From Entomoplasma ellychniae (GTDB lineage: Bacteria > Bacillota_I > Bacilli_A > Mycoplasmatales > Mycoplasmataceae): a stretch of 64,000 bases of DNA. Shown here piece by piece: positions 37,234 to 48,164 of the stretch. The position numbers and the translations under genes are program-made. A model generated the notes under the pieces. The model was not told where the DNA came from. It ran no database searches and was given only the letters and a program-made list of their open reading frames with translations. The stretch spans positions 434,001 to 498,000 of the forward strand of contig NZ_PHND01000001.1 in NCBI RefSeq assembly GCF_002930155.1, written 5' to 3'. The number at the start of each line of letters is the position of its first letter. Position 1 is the first letter of the stretch.

Positions 37234-37980
37234 ATGGAACTAATTCTAAAAAACGTTAGTAAAAAACTTTCTAAAAACTTTTCTCTTAATAATGTAAATT
37301 TTTCAATTAAAAATGGTGAAGTGCTTGGGTTAATAGGAAACAATGGGGCTGGTAAGACAACTATTATTAAATCTATATTTAAAGAATATAGATTAGACCA
37401 AGGAGAAATTTTGGTCAATGGTAAATCAATAAGCAAATATGATTTAAGAAAAATTGAGTTTTTCCCAGATCAAAATAACTTTCCAAAAAACTTTAAAATT
37501 ATAGATTATTGTTATCATAATTATTTGCTATCAAATATTGATGGAAATAAAAAACAATTTAAAATACGTTTTAAAGAATTAAGTGAATCACTTGAACTAT
37601 TAGAATATAAAAATAAAAAGTTTTTACATCTGTCTTCAGGAATGCAAAAAAGATTTTTATTACTTTGTGCTTTGATGAATAAGCCAGAAATGATAATTTG
37701 TGATGAACCAATGGCTAATATGGATATTCAAACAAGAAAAGACTTTATTTTACTTTTTAAAAAGTTAATTGAAAAGTTTGATCTGATAGTTTTAATTACT
37801 AGTCATGATATTGAAGAATTAGAAAAACTTATTAACAAAGTTGTTTTGGTTGATAAAGGTGAAATTATTTTAGAAAAAAACTTCAATAACAAAAAAGACA
37901 ACTTAGCTGAACTCTATGAAAAAAATATTAGAAATCCAAAATCTAAAATAAAAGTTGAAGAAATTTTGAAAGGATATTAA
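37234..37980 (+). CDS. ABC transporter ATP-binding protein
   Basis: 248 aa. Walker A GNNGAGKTT at 35-43, Q-loop FPDQNN, signature LSSGMQKR, Walker B MIICDEP, H-loop TSHD. Most like exporter-type (CcmA/bacteriocin-type) ATPases. Follows the peptidase with a one-base gap and precedes the permease by one base, so it energises that permease. Confidence 0.9.
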   Translation: MELILKNVSKKLSKNFSLNNVNFSIKNGEVLGLIGNNGAGKTTIIKSIFKEYRLDQGEILVNGKSISKYDLRKIEFFPDQNNFPKNFKIIDYCYHNYLLSNIDGNKKQFKIRFKELSESLELLEYKNKKFLHLSSGMQKRFLLLCALMNKPEMIICDEPMANMDIQTRKDFILLFKKLIEKFDLIVLITSHDIEELEKLINKVVLVDKGEIILEKNFNNKKDNLAELYEKNIRNPKSKIKVEEILKGY

Positions 37981-37981
37981 T

Positions 37982-39697
37982 ATGAAAATAAGTTTATTAA
38001 AAAAATGAAATAAAGCTTCACTACATCTTTCTTTGAAAAAAACATGAGTTTCTAAGTTTAACTTATTTTGATTTCCTATTACAACAGTTATTATAATTAT
38101 TTCAAGTTATTTTCTAATCGGTTTTAAAGATACCAACGCTATTGGTTTGATGTTGTTTTTTATTATTGGAATTTTAAGTTTGGGTGTTTATGAAATAGTA
38201 AATCTTGATGCTTTGTTTTGTGAAGATTTCAATAAGGGAATTATGAATTTAGAAAGAAGAAAAGGTTCTAATTATTTAGAAATATTTTTTAATAGGTTAA
38301 TAGCAAACAAAACTTTAACAATTAGTTATTTATTTATACTGTCGATAATAATGTTGATAGTTTGCTCAATAAAAATTCCATACGAAATGAACAACTATCC
38401 TTTTATAGTGTTTGTATTATTACCAATTGATTTTTTAATCACCGCTGTATTTCTTTTTGTATTTGCTTTTTTAAAAAATAAGATTACATTATCTGTTTCT
38501 TCATTATTTTTTATCTTGTGTTTGTTTTTACCATTATTTGGTATGGGTTCGGTGTTATTAATACCTAAAGAACTACGAACATCACCCACTTTACCAGATA
38601 CAACTTCTCTTTATGTAGAATATGATACCGATCAAGCTTTCAAAGCCGGAATCGAAAAAGATTCACTAGCAGAAAGAATATTAAACGAAGGATTTCATTC
38701 GAATCAAATATTGAATAAAAAATTTATTGGCGAGGATCAAACAATCGCAAAAAAAACAGGGTTTGATAAGTATTCTTTCTTTATCATAAAAAACGGAATT
38801 TATGACATTAAAACAATTAATAAAGTTTTCTCAGAAGACGATGATGAAAAAGAAACTTTGGAAATTAATGATGAATTTAAAGATACAATGATGTATAAAA
38901 TAAATGAAAGAATTTATGAAAAAAAGCATTTATTTGAAAGTCTTTCAACTGATTATAAAAACTCTTTAAATGTTATTGAAGTTGTTAATAAAAATAACTT
39001 TTCATTTTTATTAAAAGAAATTGAAAAAGTATCAAAAATAATTGAGAATGAATTTTTTAATTCAGAAAGTCAAAAGTGAAATGAAATTATAATAAATTTT
39101 GCTAAAAGAGTTTTAATAAACAATTCAACATTTCCTTTAAATTCATCACCTAAGTTTTATACACAAAATATTTCTAGACAATTAGAAATTTGAGACAATC
39201 GGGATTGAAACAATAAACTAAATGATTATGCACAAAAAGGTGAAGTACAAATACCTGTTGGTTTGCAAGCATGAAACCAGTTATCAAATTTGATTGCTAT
39301 TAACACATTAATGAAAACTAAACCAAATGATTTTGAAAAAGATGAAATAAGTTCAATTAAAAAATATATATATGTATTGCCAGGTATATTAATTTATTCA
39401 AGTATTGTATCGCCTAACTTTTTTGTTGATGATTGACAAAAAATAAAAAACTTTGAAAACTTTTTTTACTACTGGATTTTTGCTAATTACTCTGTTAATA
39501 GTAATTTCATAAATAGTTCCGAAGAAGAAAGTAATCAAATATTAGAATTCAAACCATTGCAAATAGTTCCGAATCTCAATAAATCGATAATCAAAAACTT
39601 TTATAATCCTGTTGTATATCAATTAGTTTTAATATTAATAAGCGCAACAGTAATAGGTTTTGGTTTTTGGATATTTACACGCAGACTAATTCGTTAA
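37982..39697 (+). CDS. ABC transporter permease with large external domain
   Basis: 571 aa with at least ten TGA Trp codons. Five or so membrane segments occupy residues 25-200 (FPITTVIIIISSYFLIGF, LMLFFIIGILSLGVYEIV, LTISYLFILSIIMLIVC, FIVFVLLPIDFLITAVFL, LFFILCLFLPLFG). A region of roughly 330 residues follows, probably extracellular, and then a last C-terminal segment (QLVLILISATVIGFGFWIF). Such a layout is seen in peptide or lipid-handling ABC permeases. Substrate is unknown. Confidence 0.75.
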
Positions 39698-39755
39698 ACT
39701 TATATCAAAAAAACTACTCGTAATGTAAATAAAATCTTTAGTTTGTTACCCAACT

Positions 39756-39780
39756 AACGCTAGCTCAGGTTAGCGTTTTT
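39756..39780 (+). terminator. Terminator of the peptidase-ABC operon
   Basis: AACGCTA, 8-nt loop, TAGCGTT, then T-run. Confidence 0.85.
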
Positions 39781-39904
39781 CATTTCTGAATATAACTATA
39801 AGTGCGCCAAAAAGATAAAAAATGTTTTCTTTAACTAATTTTTAATATGAAATTTTTTGTGTTCACTTTTCTTGACAAGATCAAACAAACCAAAGGAACT
39901 TAAA

Positions 39905-40091
39905 GTGAGATGACTATGAAGAAGAATAAATTATGAGTTACAAATGTATCTTATATACCTTCGAATAAAAAGTTTATTATCTTAGTGTGCTAAAATATGT
40001 TGATAATGGCTCTATATTTGGCTTTGCTTTTTTAAAATTAACAGCAATAAATTTATCAAGACATTTAAAAAGATACGAAAAAAATTTATAA
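39905..40091 (+). pseudogene. IS3-family transposase (OrfB) fragment
   Basis: Frame one reads KLWVTNVSYIPSNKKF, the start of the IS3 OrfB catalytic core, where the usual WVTDVSYI Asp is Asn. After about 21 codons the frame must shift to read LKYVDNGSIFGFAF and then runs to TAA. So it is a short, double-damaged relic. The remaining sequence of the 40-40.28 kb gap holds nothing else I can identify. Confidence 0.65.
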
Positions 40092-40283
40092 TTTTTTGAA
40101 ATCTAAATCATAACTTCGAATAACGTGCATGTAAAACTTTTTTTACAATGAAAACAGAATTTCTTGAAGTTTTAAACAAAGTAATTTAGATCAAGTTTCT
40201 AAAGTAACAAAAAAATATTAAAACTACACTAGAATTAAAATTAAATCTAAAAAACCCCCATCTTGTGATTACCTAAAACAAAC

Positions 40284-40314
40284 AAAAAGCAACTTCAAAA
40301 TGAAATTGCTTTTT
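40284..40314 (-). terminator. rplK-rplA terminator
   Basis: AAAAAGCAA pairs with TTGCTTTTT; T-rich on both strands. Confidence 0.8.
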
Positions 40315-40357
40315 GCTCACAATAATTTGCTCGCAATAAATCTTTTTTAAAATATTT

Positions 40358-41041
40358 TTAGTTTGTTTCAACTTTAATACCAGGACCCATTGTTGTTGAA
40401 AGTGAAATATTAATAATATAATCACCTTTAACAGTTTGTGGTTTAACTCTTCTAATTTCAGCTTTCATAGCTTCATAGTTTTGTATTAATTGTTCTGGTG
40501 TAAAAGATGCCTTACCAATAATTGTATGGATGTTTCCTTCTTTATCAGCACGGTATTCAATTTTACCTTTTTTAATTTCATCAATTGCTTTAGTTACATC
40601 AACAGTTACAGTTCCTGTTTTAGGGTTAGGCATTAAACCTTTTGGTCCTAAAATTTTACCAATAGCTCCTAATTTTGCCATCATTTCTGGTGTAGCTACT
40701 ATTATATCAAATCCAAATCAGTTTTCTTTTTGAATTTTTTGAATCAATTCTTCCCCACCAACAAAATCAGCTTTTGCCTCTTGAGCTTCTTTAACTTTAG
40801 TATTTGTTAACACTAAAATCTTTTGTGATTTACCAGTACCAGCTGGTAAAACTATTGCTCCACGAATTTGCTGATCTGCTTTTCTTGGATCAATATTTAG
40901 ATTAAAACTTAACTCAACAGTTGAATCAAATTTAGTAGTTGCAGTTTCTTTAGTTAACTTGATAGCTTCTTCTAAAGAGTAAACTTTATGTTTTTCTACT
41001 AATGCATTAGCACTATTCATTCTCTTTGAAATTTTAGCCAT
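40358..41041 (-). CDS. rplA: 50S ribosomal protein L1
   Basis: 227 aa. It begins [20 protein letters not shown]; contains [20 protein letters not shown] and [10 protein letters not shown], characteristic of L1. A TGA Trp codon lies near residue 112. Binds 23S helices and likely its own mRNA leader. Start shares one base with the rplK stop (TAATG). Confidence 0.96.
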
Positions 41042-41469
41042 TAGTTAACTTCCTCCATACCTTCAACTTTGATTCCCATATTTTTTGCAGTACCTGCAAT
41101 TATTTTCATGGCAGCTTCAACTGTGTTAGCATTTAGGTCTATTAATTTGTATTCAGCTATTTCTTTAATTTGAGCAGCTGATACAGATCCAACTATTTTA
41201 GCTTTAGCATTACTTGAACCTTTTTCAATTCCTGCTGCTTTTTTTAATAAAATAGCTGCTGGTGTTGTTTTTAGTATAAAGTCAAATGACTTATCATCAT
41301 AAGCTGTAATAACTACAGGAACAACGTCTCCTGCACGATCTTTTGTAGCATCGTTAAACTGTTTTGTAAACTCAGGCATGTTAATTCCTAATGAAGCTAA
41401 CTCTGCTCCTGGTTTTGCTTGCATCGCCATAAATTCTAATTTTGCGATACGTGTGATTTTTTTAGCCAC
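41041..41469 (-). CDS. rplK: 50S ribosomal protein L11 (GTG start)
   Basis: 142 aa. [34 protein letters not shown] and the C-terminal KNMGIKVEG match L11. The start codon is GTG, set by a perfect AGGAGG eight bases upstream. Part of the GTPase-associated centre. First gene of the rplK-rplA operon. Confidence 0.95.
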   Translation of the reverse strand: MAKKITRIAKLEFMAMQAKPGAELASLGINMPEFTKQFNDATKDRAGDVVPVVITAYDDKSFDFILKTTPAAILLKKAAGIEKGSSNAKAKIVGSVSAAQIKEIAEYKLIDLNANTVEAAMKIIAGTAKNMGIKVEGMEEVN

Positions 41470-41577
41470 GGGCTATTCCTCCTAATGTAAATTTTAGTCG
41501 GCTGTTTTTTACTCGCTGTGGTACATGTGAAGCATTAGACACTTCTCCCACAATAAAAATCAGTCTATTTAATTATA
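41470..41577 (-). promoter_or_regulatory. rplK promoter and L1-type regulatory leader
   Basis: On the minus strand a TATAAT -10 box (41572-41577), preceded by TGC for a likely extended -10, gives a leader of about 90 nt. It contains a hairpin TGTGG (41548-41552) / CCACA (41517-41521), with an inner GAAG/CTTC stem and GTG..ATG-type loop. This resembles the L1 target in L11-L1 operon leaders. The L1 role is an inference. Confidence 0.6.
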
Positions 41578-41599
41578 GCATGTTTTATTTTTGAGTAAA

Positions 41600-42505
41600 T
41601 TATTTATTTAACTTAGGTAACAAATTTAAATAATTTTGTTTAAATATTTTACTTTTCAAACTTATTATTTCATGGTTGCTTGATAAGTTGTTAATATCAT
41701 TTTCTATATACTTTAATTCTTTTGTAAAATTATATAAATGTCAAGAAGTGTGTTGATCCTCTATTGAGTTTAATGCTTGAATAATACTTTGTAATAAAGT
41801 TTTTTGAACAAGATTGTCATTTATTAATAACTCAAAAATTAAGTTAGGATTATTTTTTGAGTTATTGTTTATTAAAAAATATTGACCATTTAAATCAAAA
41901 GCAAATGCTTGATTAATTAATTCACTTGTTAAATTATTTGGTATTTTATATATTAATTGATTTTTACTATTTACACTTCAAGTTGCTTTTTTTAAACCTT
42001 TTTTATATATAAATAAAGTTTGAAATTTCTTTTTTGAAAAATCTATATTTTCATCAAATATTACAAATCTATCAAATGAATCAATTCTTAAAATATCTTT
42101 TTTATTCTCTGGTTTATACTTGGCTAAAAAAAGTGATTCATTATCTAAAGTTTTACTAGATCTTAGCGTATTTTTAAAATAGTGTTTAACTATTTCATTT
42201 AAAAAACAATTTTTAAAATAAGGTTGATTTATTATGTTTTGAAAAAAAGATTTTTTAGTTAAAACTTCAATCTTATTATTTTTAAAAAATAAATCTATTT
42301 CAACCATAGTAAAAAATGTTTTATATTCTAAAACTTCTTTATTTGGTTTAAACTTAAATGCTCTATTTCAATTAGAAGAAGAAAATGAATCATTAATTAT
42401 ATTTTGAGGTAATATATCAAATTCTAAATCACCAATTAAAAACTTTTTATTTTTTAAATCTTCAGTTATTTGAATTAATATGTTTTTAGTAAATAAATAG
42501 TACAT
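41600..42505 (-). CDS. Unknown protein
   Basis: 301 aa, no membrane segment. Long frame with two or three TGA Trp codons; Lys/Asn/Phe-rich. A TAG just upstream limits the start to MYYLFTKNIL or later; no clear ribosome site is visible, so the start is uncertain. It follows a terminator and runs toward the rplK promoter. Not recognised. Confidence 0.65.
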
Positions 42506-42524
42506 CTAAATTAATTGGGAATAT

Positions 42525-42547
42525 AAAAAAATTGCCATAGCAATTTT
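42525..42547 (-). terminator. Intrinsic terminator
   Basis: AAAAAATTGC, short loop, GCAATTTTT; ends the small membrane-protein/alaS transcript. Confidence 0.75.
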
Positions 42548-42561
42548 TGTGATTGGTTAAA

Positions 42562-42843
42562 TTACTTAACTAATAATTTAGTAACTTCTAAAGCTAGCGG
42601 CTCTTTACCTAATACACATCAAATCATTATTAAGATAAGCCCAATAATAGTTATTGATATTAAAACAAAAAATATTCCATAAACTAATGCTTGCACTCTA
42701 TTTGATGCTTGAGGTGTACCTAACAACATTTGTCCTACTAATGGTTTGTCTAACAGTCATAATACCAAAGGTAGAATACCAACAGTTATAACCCCTAAAA
42801 AACCATTTAACATTGTTGATAAAGCTCTTTTAAAAATGTCCAT
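42562..42843 (-). CDS. Small two-helix membrane protein, unknown
   Basis: 93 aa, too rich in TGA to show as one frame in the standard code. Two hydrophobic segments: LNGFLGVITVGILPLVLWLL and VYGIFFVLISITIIGLILIMIW. Start MDIFKRALS with AAAGGATCGG upstream. It lies 45 nt after alaS. SecE was considered and not supported. Confidence 0.75.
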
Positions 42844-42888
42844 AATTCCCGATCCTTTCTTTTCAAATAATTATAACATATTCTTATT

Positions 42889-45567
42889 TTAAATATATTT
42901 TCCCTGAGCAAGTGATGCATTGCCACCACCCTTTGGTTGTTTTTCTAAGGTTTTAAATATATCTATTGCTTTATATTTGTCTTGAATGTCTTGTGTAACT
43001 CCTACTACAACAAAGTTTTGATCTGTTGTTTTTGAAAAAACTTTTATTATCAATCTATCATATTTGTTTTTATACTCATCAATTAAAACTTTAATTACAG
43101 GTATAATTAAACCTTCTGCTTCAATTGTTACATAATTAACTCCTTCAACTAATTCTGGTTTATAGTTTTTGTAAAGATTAATTTTTTGTTCAGATTGCAA
43201 ATCTAAAACTTTCTTTTCAAATACTTTAAATTTATCATTTAAAGTTACAAGTTTTGACTTCAAAATTTCATAATTTAATTTTGAAATTTCAAGTTTATTA
43301 ACATACTCAAATATTTGTTCTAATTCTTTGGATTCAAAAATATTTTTAAGGTTATTATATTTAGTTTTGATTTCCTTTATTTTTTGTAAATATATTTTAA
43401 ATTCTTCTTTTATATACTTTGAAATAGTTTTAAAAGATGTTAAACACTTTATTCTATAAACTCCGCTTCCTTTTGACTGTATGCTAGTTACTAATAATTC
43501 TTCAATGTCTTTGGTATTTTTTACATGTGTTCCACCACACAATTCACTAGAAAAATCGCCAAACTTTACAACCCTAACTATCTCATCATATTTTTCAGCA
43601 AAAAATGCTAAAGCATTATATTTGTTTGTAGCATCTTGAATAGAACAAAAATAAACTTCCCTTTTAATTGATTCATGAATTTTTGTATTAACTAAATCTT
43701 CAACTTTTTTAAGATCTTCATGAGTTATAGATTCATTATATGTAAAATCCATTCTTAATCCAAATTCGTCATTATATGAACCAGATTGCATAACATCATG
43801 TCCTAAAACTGCTCTTAAAGCTGAATGAATAATATGTGTTCCTGAATGATTTTTCATTGTCAGAACTCTTTTTTCATGGTCCACAATAGCATTAACAACG
43901 TCACCAACACTTAACTCACCAGTGACATTTACTGAGTGAATATTTTGATTTTTTGGGCCTTGTTGTGTATCAGTTACTTTAAATTCAATACCATTTTTTA
44001 CCAATACTCCAGAATCACCTGCTTGCCCACCTTTTTCAGCATAAAATGGGGTTTTATCTAAAATTACAAATACATTTTTATTATTAACTTTTTCAATTGA
44101 ACCATTCTCGTCGAATATATAAAGAACTTTAGCTGAATTATAAATTGTTTCTTCTCAACCTGTAAATTCAGAAGTAATATTTAATTTGGTAAATAATTCA
44201 TTTTGATTATCTCAAGCTTTTAACTCTTTTCTTGATTCTCTAGCCTCTTGTTTTTTTAAATCCATTAATTTATAAAATTTATCAATATCTACTTTAACTT
44301 TTTTTTCTTCAGCAATTTCTAGAGTTTGTTCAATTGGATAACCATATGATTCAAATAATAATAAAGCATCTTCACCAGATACTATTTTTTTAGAAAAAAT
44401 AATTTTATCCAAAACTTCATAACCTTTATTTAAAGTTAGCAAAAACTTTTCTTCTTCTGTTTTAATTGTTTTAATAATTAATTCTTTTTTATCAATTAAG
44501 TATGGATAAAAATCAGACATTGATTCAATGACACAATCAACTAAAGTGTATAAAAATGTATTTTCTATTCCTAAATTTAAACCTTTAATTAAAGCTCTTC
44601 TAATAAGTCGTCTAATAATATACCCACGTTCTTTATTACCTGGAAAAACTCCATCAGCAATTGCAAAACTAGTTGCTCGAACATGATCAGCAATAACTTT
44701 AAAATTTGTGTTTATTTTAGTTAGTTCTTCTTTTGGGTTGGTATAGTTTTCAATTGAATATGAAAAATTATTTTTTGTTAATGATTGTATTTTATTTATT
44801 GTTGGTCAAAAAATATCAGTTTCAAAGTTGGTGGGTGTATCTTGAAAAATAGAAGCTATTCTTTCTAAACCAGCTCCAGTATCTATATTTCTTCTTGGTA
44901 ATTCAAAATATTGATTTTTTCCATCGTTATTAAACTGTGAAAAAACAATATTTCATATTTCTATATATCTATCATTTTCAATATCTTTTGATAATAATTT
45001 TATACCTATATTTTCTTTATCTCATTTTTCACCACGATCAAAAAATATTTCAGTGTTTGGACCACAAGGACCTTGTCCTACATCTCAAAAATTTGTTTCT
45101 CTTTTCATTTTAAAGATATGATCTGATTTAATTTTAATTGTATTAACTCAAATATCATATGCTTCTTGATCTTCTTCAAAAACTGTTATGTACAGTTTAT
45201 TTTTATCAATTGCAAATCATTTTTCACTTGTTAACAATTCTCAAGCAAATTCGATAGCTTCTTTTTTAAAATAATCCCCAATAGAAAAATTACCTAGCAT
45301 TTCAAACATTGTGTGGTGTCTAGCTGTAACACCAACATTTTCAATATCATTAGTTCTTATCGCTTTTTGCGAATTGGTTAATCTTGGTGCTGGTGGATTT
45401 TTTCTACCATCAAAATATGGTTTTAAGGTTGCAACTCCAGAATTAATTCAAAGCAAAGATGGATCTTCAACAGGTATTAAACTAACTGGTTGTAAAAAGT
45501 GGTGATTTTTACTTTTAAAAAAGTTAAGTCACATATTTCTAATTTCATTTGTTGATAATTTTTTCAT
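42889..45567 (-). CDS. alaS: Alanyl-tRNA synthetase
   Basis: 892 aa. Class II motifs: [16 protein letters not shown], the GNFW/NxNDGK region, DTGAGLERI. Editing domain with [16 protein letters not shown] and C-terminal CGGTHVK, giving the zinc-type editing centre. The C-terminal domain ends [13 protein letters not shown], typical of AlaRS. Start [10 protein letters not shown] with GGAGAC. Confidence 0.96.
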
Positions 45568-45734
45568 GGGTCTCCTTATATTCTTTATTCTTTATTTATT
45601 ATAACTTATATGCTTTTCTCTATGATTAATTCACATTATTAAATATTGTTTCATTTAATAATATTCTTGGAATCTTTTGGGTAGTTAGGTTTTGTGTTAA
45701 AATCATATTATAAAAATGAATAGGTAATTAGAAA

Positions 45735-46580
45735 ATGAAAAATAAAATAATTAAAAAACTTATCTTAATAGACTTAGATGGTACAACTTTAATGGATGAC
45801 CATATTTCCATTCATCCTAAAACTCGAAATTCATTAGAAAAAGCAGCTCAAGCAGGTCATATAGTTTGCATTTGTACTGGTAGAGTCTCAAGAGATGCCG
45901 AAAAAATATACAAAGACCTTAATATGTCAACTATACTTATCTCACTAGATGGTGGTCATATATCAGATCCTGTTCACAAGCAATTTAAAAGAATAGTTCT
46001 GCCAATAAGTGAAACAATTATTAAACAAATATTCAAACATGAAGTATTAAATGATTTAATAGATAATGCTGTTGTTGAATATTATAATCATGGTATGTCT
46101 TTAAATCCTAAAGATAAATTTTTTGTAGTTGATTCAGAAGATAAAACTGAAATGGGAGATATTATCAATGATTGAAAAGGCCCTGCAAGTAACTTAATAA
46201 TAAAACTTAAGTCTAATACTAATTTTAAGTATATAGTTGATACACTAAAAAAAGATTTTGGTAATTCTGTTATAGTTAAATCTGATTTAATTTATGGTGT
46301 TGAACACATTAGCGAAAAACCTATACTTATAATTAATAATAAATTTGTTAATAAAGGTTTTGCAGCTGAAATGGTTGCTCAATATTACAACATATCTTTA
46401 AAACACACAATCGCATTTGGTGATCAACTAAATGATTATGAAATGTTAAAAACTGTTGGAACTAGTGTTGCTTTAAAAAATGCAAATCCAAAACTACAAG
46501 AAGTTGCTTCTATCATTACTGATTTAACAAACAATGAAGGCGGTGTTGGAGACACATTAGATAAATTATTAAGCTTATAA
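45735..46580 (+). CDS. Cof-type HAD-IIB hydrolase
   Basis: 281 aa with a single TGA Trp. HAD motif I LILIDLDGTTL, motif II CTGR, motif IV FGDQLNDYEML, and the NANPKLQEVA segment. These are Cof-like phosphatases of sugar phosphates or flavin-related substrates; the substrate is not predictable. Stands alone, converging on gapN. Confidence 0.88.
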
Positions 46581-46637
46581 AAGATTAATGTAAAAGCATT
46601 AATAAGAATAGATATAATTACAAACACTGATTCATGT

Positions 46638-48056
46638 TTATTTTTTTCTAATTATTCCTTTATATCTAGTTGTTGACATTATTGTTTCTTTAATACCTTG
46701 AACTCCAAAACCAGAATCTTTAACACCTAAAAATGGTAAAACATCAGGTCCTCGTTGAGTTCTACGATTAATATTTATAGTTCCAACTTCTAATTTAAAA
46801 GCTAACTCATAAGCTAATTTTTCATCTTTAGAATAAATTGTTGTTTGAAGACCAAAATTTGATTCATTAGCAACTTTAATCATATCATCAATTTTTTCAA
46901 CTCTAATTATTGGTAATATAGGTCCAAAAGGTTCTTCTCAAGCCACTTTAGACTTTAGTGAGACTTTATCTAATAATACTGGTCAAATCAAATTTTCTTT
47001 ACGTTTAATACTAGTTAAAGCAATCGCTTGATGTTGTATCGCATCATTGATTAGTTCTTCAACATAATCAGCACTTTTTTTATCAATCAGTGGAACTATT
47101 ATAGTATTTTCAGTTGGCAGACCAACAGTTAATTTTTCTACTTCTAACTTTAATAAAGGTGAAATTTTATCTGCTATAGCATTTGTTGTTATAACTCTCT
47201 TTATTGCAGTGCATCTTTGTCCAGAATAACTAAATGCACCAGCAACTATATCACTTGCAATATTTTCAAGATTATGATCATCTAAAATAATTGCTGCATC
47301 CTTCCCACCAAGTTCTAAAACTAAATCTTTTGATGAAGCTAATTCTTTTATTCTATTTCCTACGCCCACTGATCCAGTAAAGGAAATAAAATCAATTTCA
47401 TTATTTTTAACTATATCATCACCAATATCTTTTCCTTTTCCTGTAACAACATTTAAAACCCCAGCAGGAATACCAGCTTCAATAGCTAATTCAATTAGTC
47501 TAATACCAACAACAGAACCTTGAGTTGCTGGTTTAAATACAAATGTATTTCCAGTTAAAATACCTGGAGCTAATTTGGAGATACTTAAATTAACAGGATA
47601 GTTGAATGGTGAAATAGCAACTCCCACACCTTTAGGAATCCTGTGGTATTCAGCATAAATATTTTCTTGTATCCCATTGTAAGTATTGTCAAAAGTTAAT
47701 AACTCCATATTTTCAAATTCACTGATCGTTAAATCAATATACTCACTGGTTCTAATAATTTCTGATAAGGCATCTTTATGTGATTTTGCAACTTCGCTAA
47801 CTAATATTTGTGCTAACTCTTCTTTATTTAACAATATTAATTTTTTTCAGTTAACTAATATTTCTTTTCTTTTTTCTACATTTAATGAGCTTCATATTTT
47901 GAAAGCTGATCTAGCTGATTTAAAAGCTTCATCAAGTCCAATTTTAGTTAAAGCTGACACTTGTGCATAAACTTGATTTGTTGATGGATTGATTATTTCT
48001 AATCAATTTCCATTATCTATTTTTTTATTATTTATTATTGAATGATATTGCTTCAT
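46638..48056 (-). CDS. gapN: NADP-dependent glyceraldehyde-3-phosphate dehydrogenase (GapN)
   Basis: 472 aa aldehyde dehydrogenase. Cofactor Glu248 in LELGGKDA and catalytic Cys282 in YSGQRCTA agree closely with known GapN positions; the INRRTQRGPD segment is the GapN anion-site signature. It oxidises glyceraldehyde 3-phosphate irreversibly to 3-phosphoglycerate, supplying NADPH in organisms with a short pentose pathway. Start at the second of two overlapping ATGs, with AAAGGAG. Confidence 0.93.
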
Positions 48057-48118
48057 ACATGTCTCCTTTTATCATAAGTTGATTATAAAACATTACACTA
48101 ACTATAAAGCAAGTAAAA

Positions 48119-48143
48119 ATAAAAAAACTCTTAAAAAAGAGTT
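48119..48143 (-). terminator. tuf terminator
   Basis: On the minus strand AACTCTT pairs with AAGAGTT around an A/T loop, then a long T-run. Confidence 0.85.
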
Positions 48144-48164
48144 CTTTTATTTCTTAAATTTTAA

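Noticed and set aside
36808-37436. Minus-strand frames opposite the peptidase and ABC ATPase genes
   Set aside because: They are antisense shadows; the plus strand has complete motif-bearing proteins with ribosome sites.
42562-42843. secE (expected near rplK)
   Set aside because: The protein has two membrane spans and lacks the KEMKKVSWP-type SecE segment.
45311-45505. Plus-strand 64-aa frame inside alaS
   Set aside because: Antisense to a well-supported synthetase frame and without a ribosome site.
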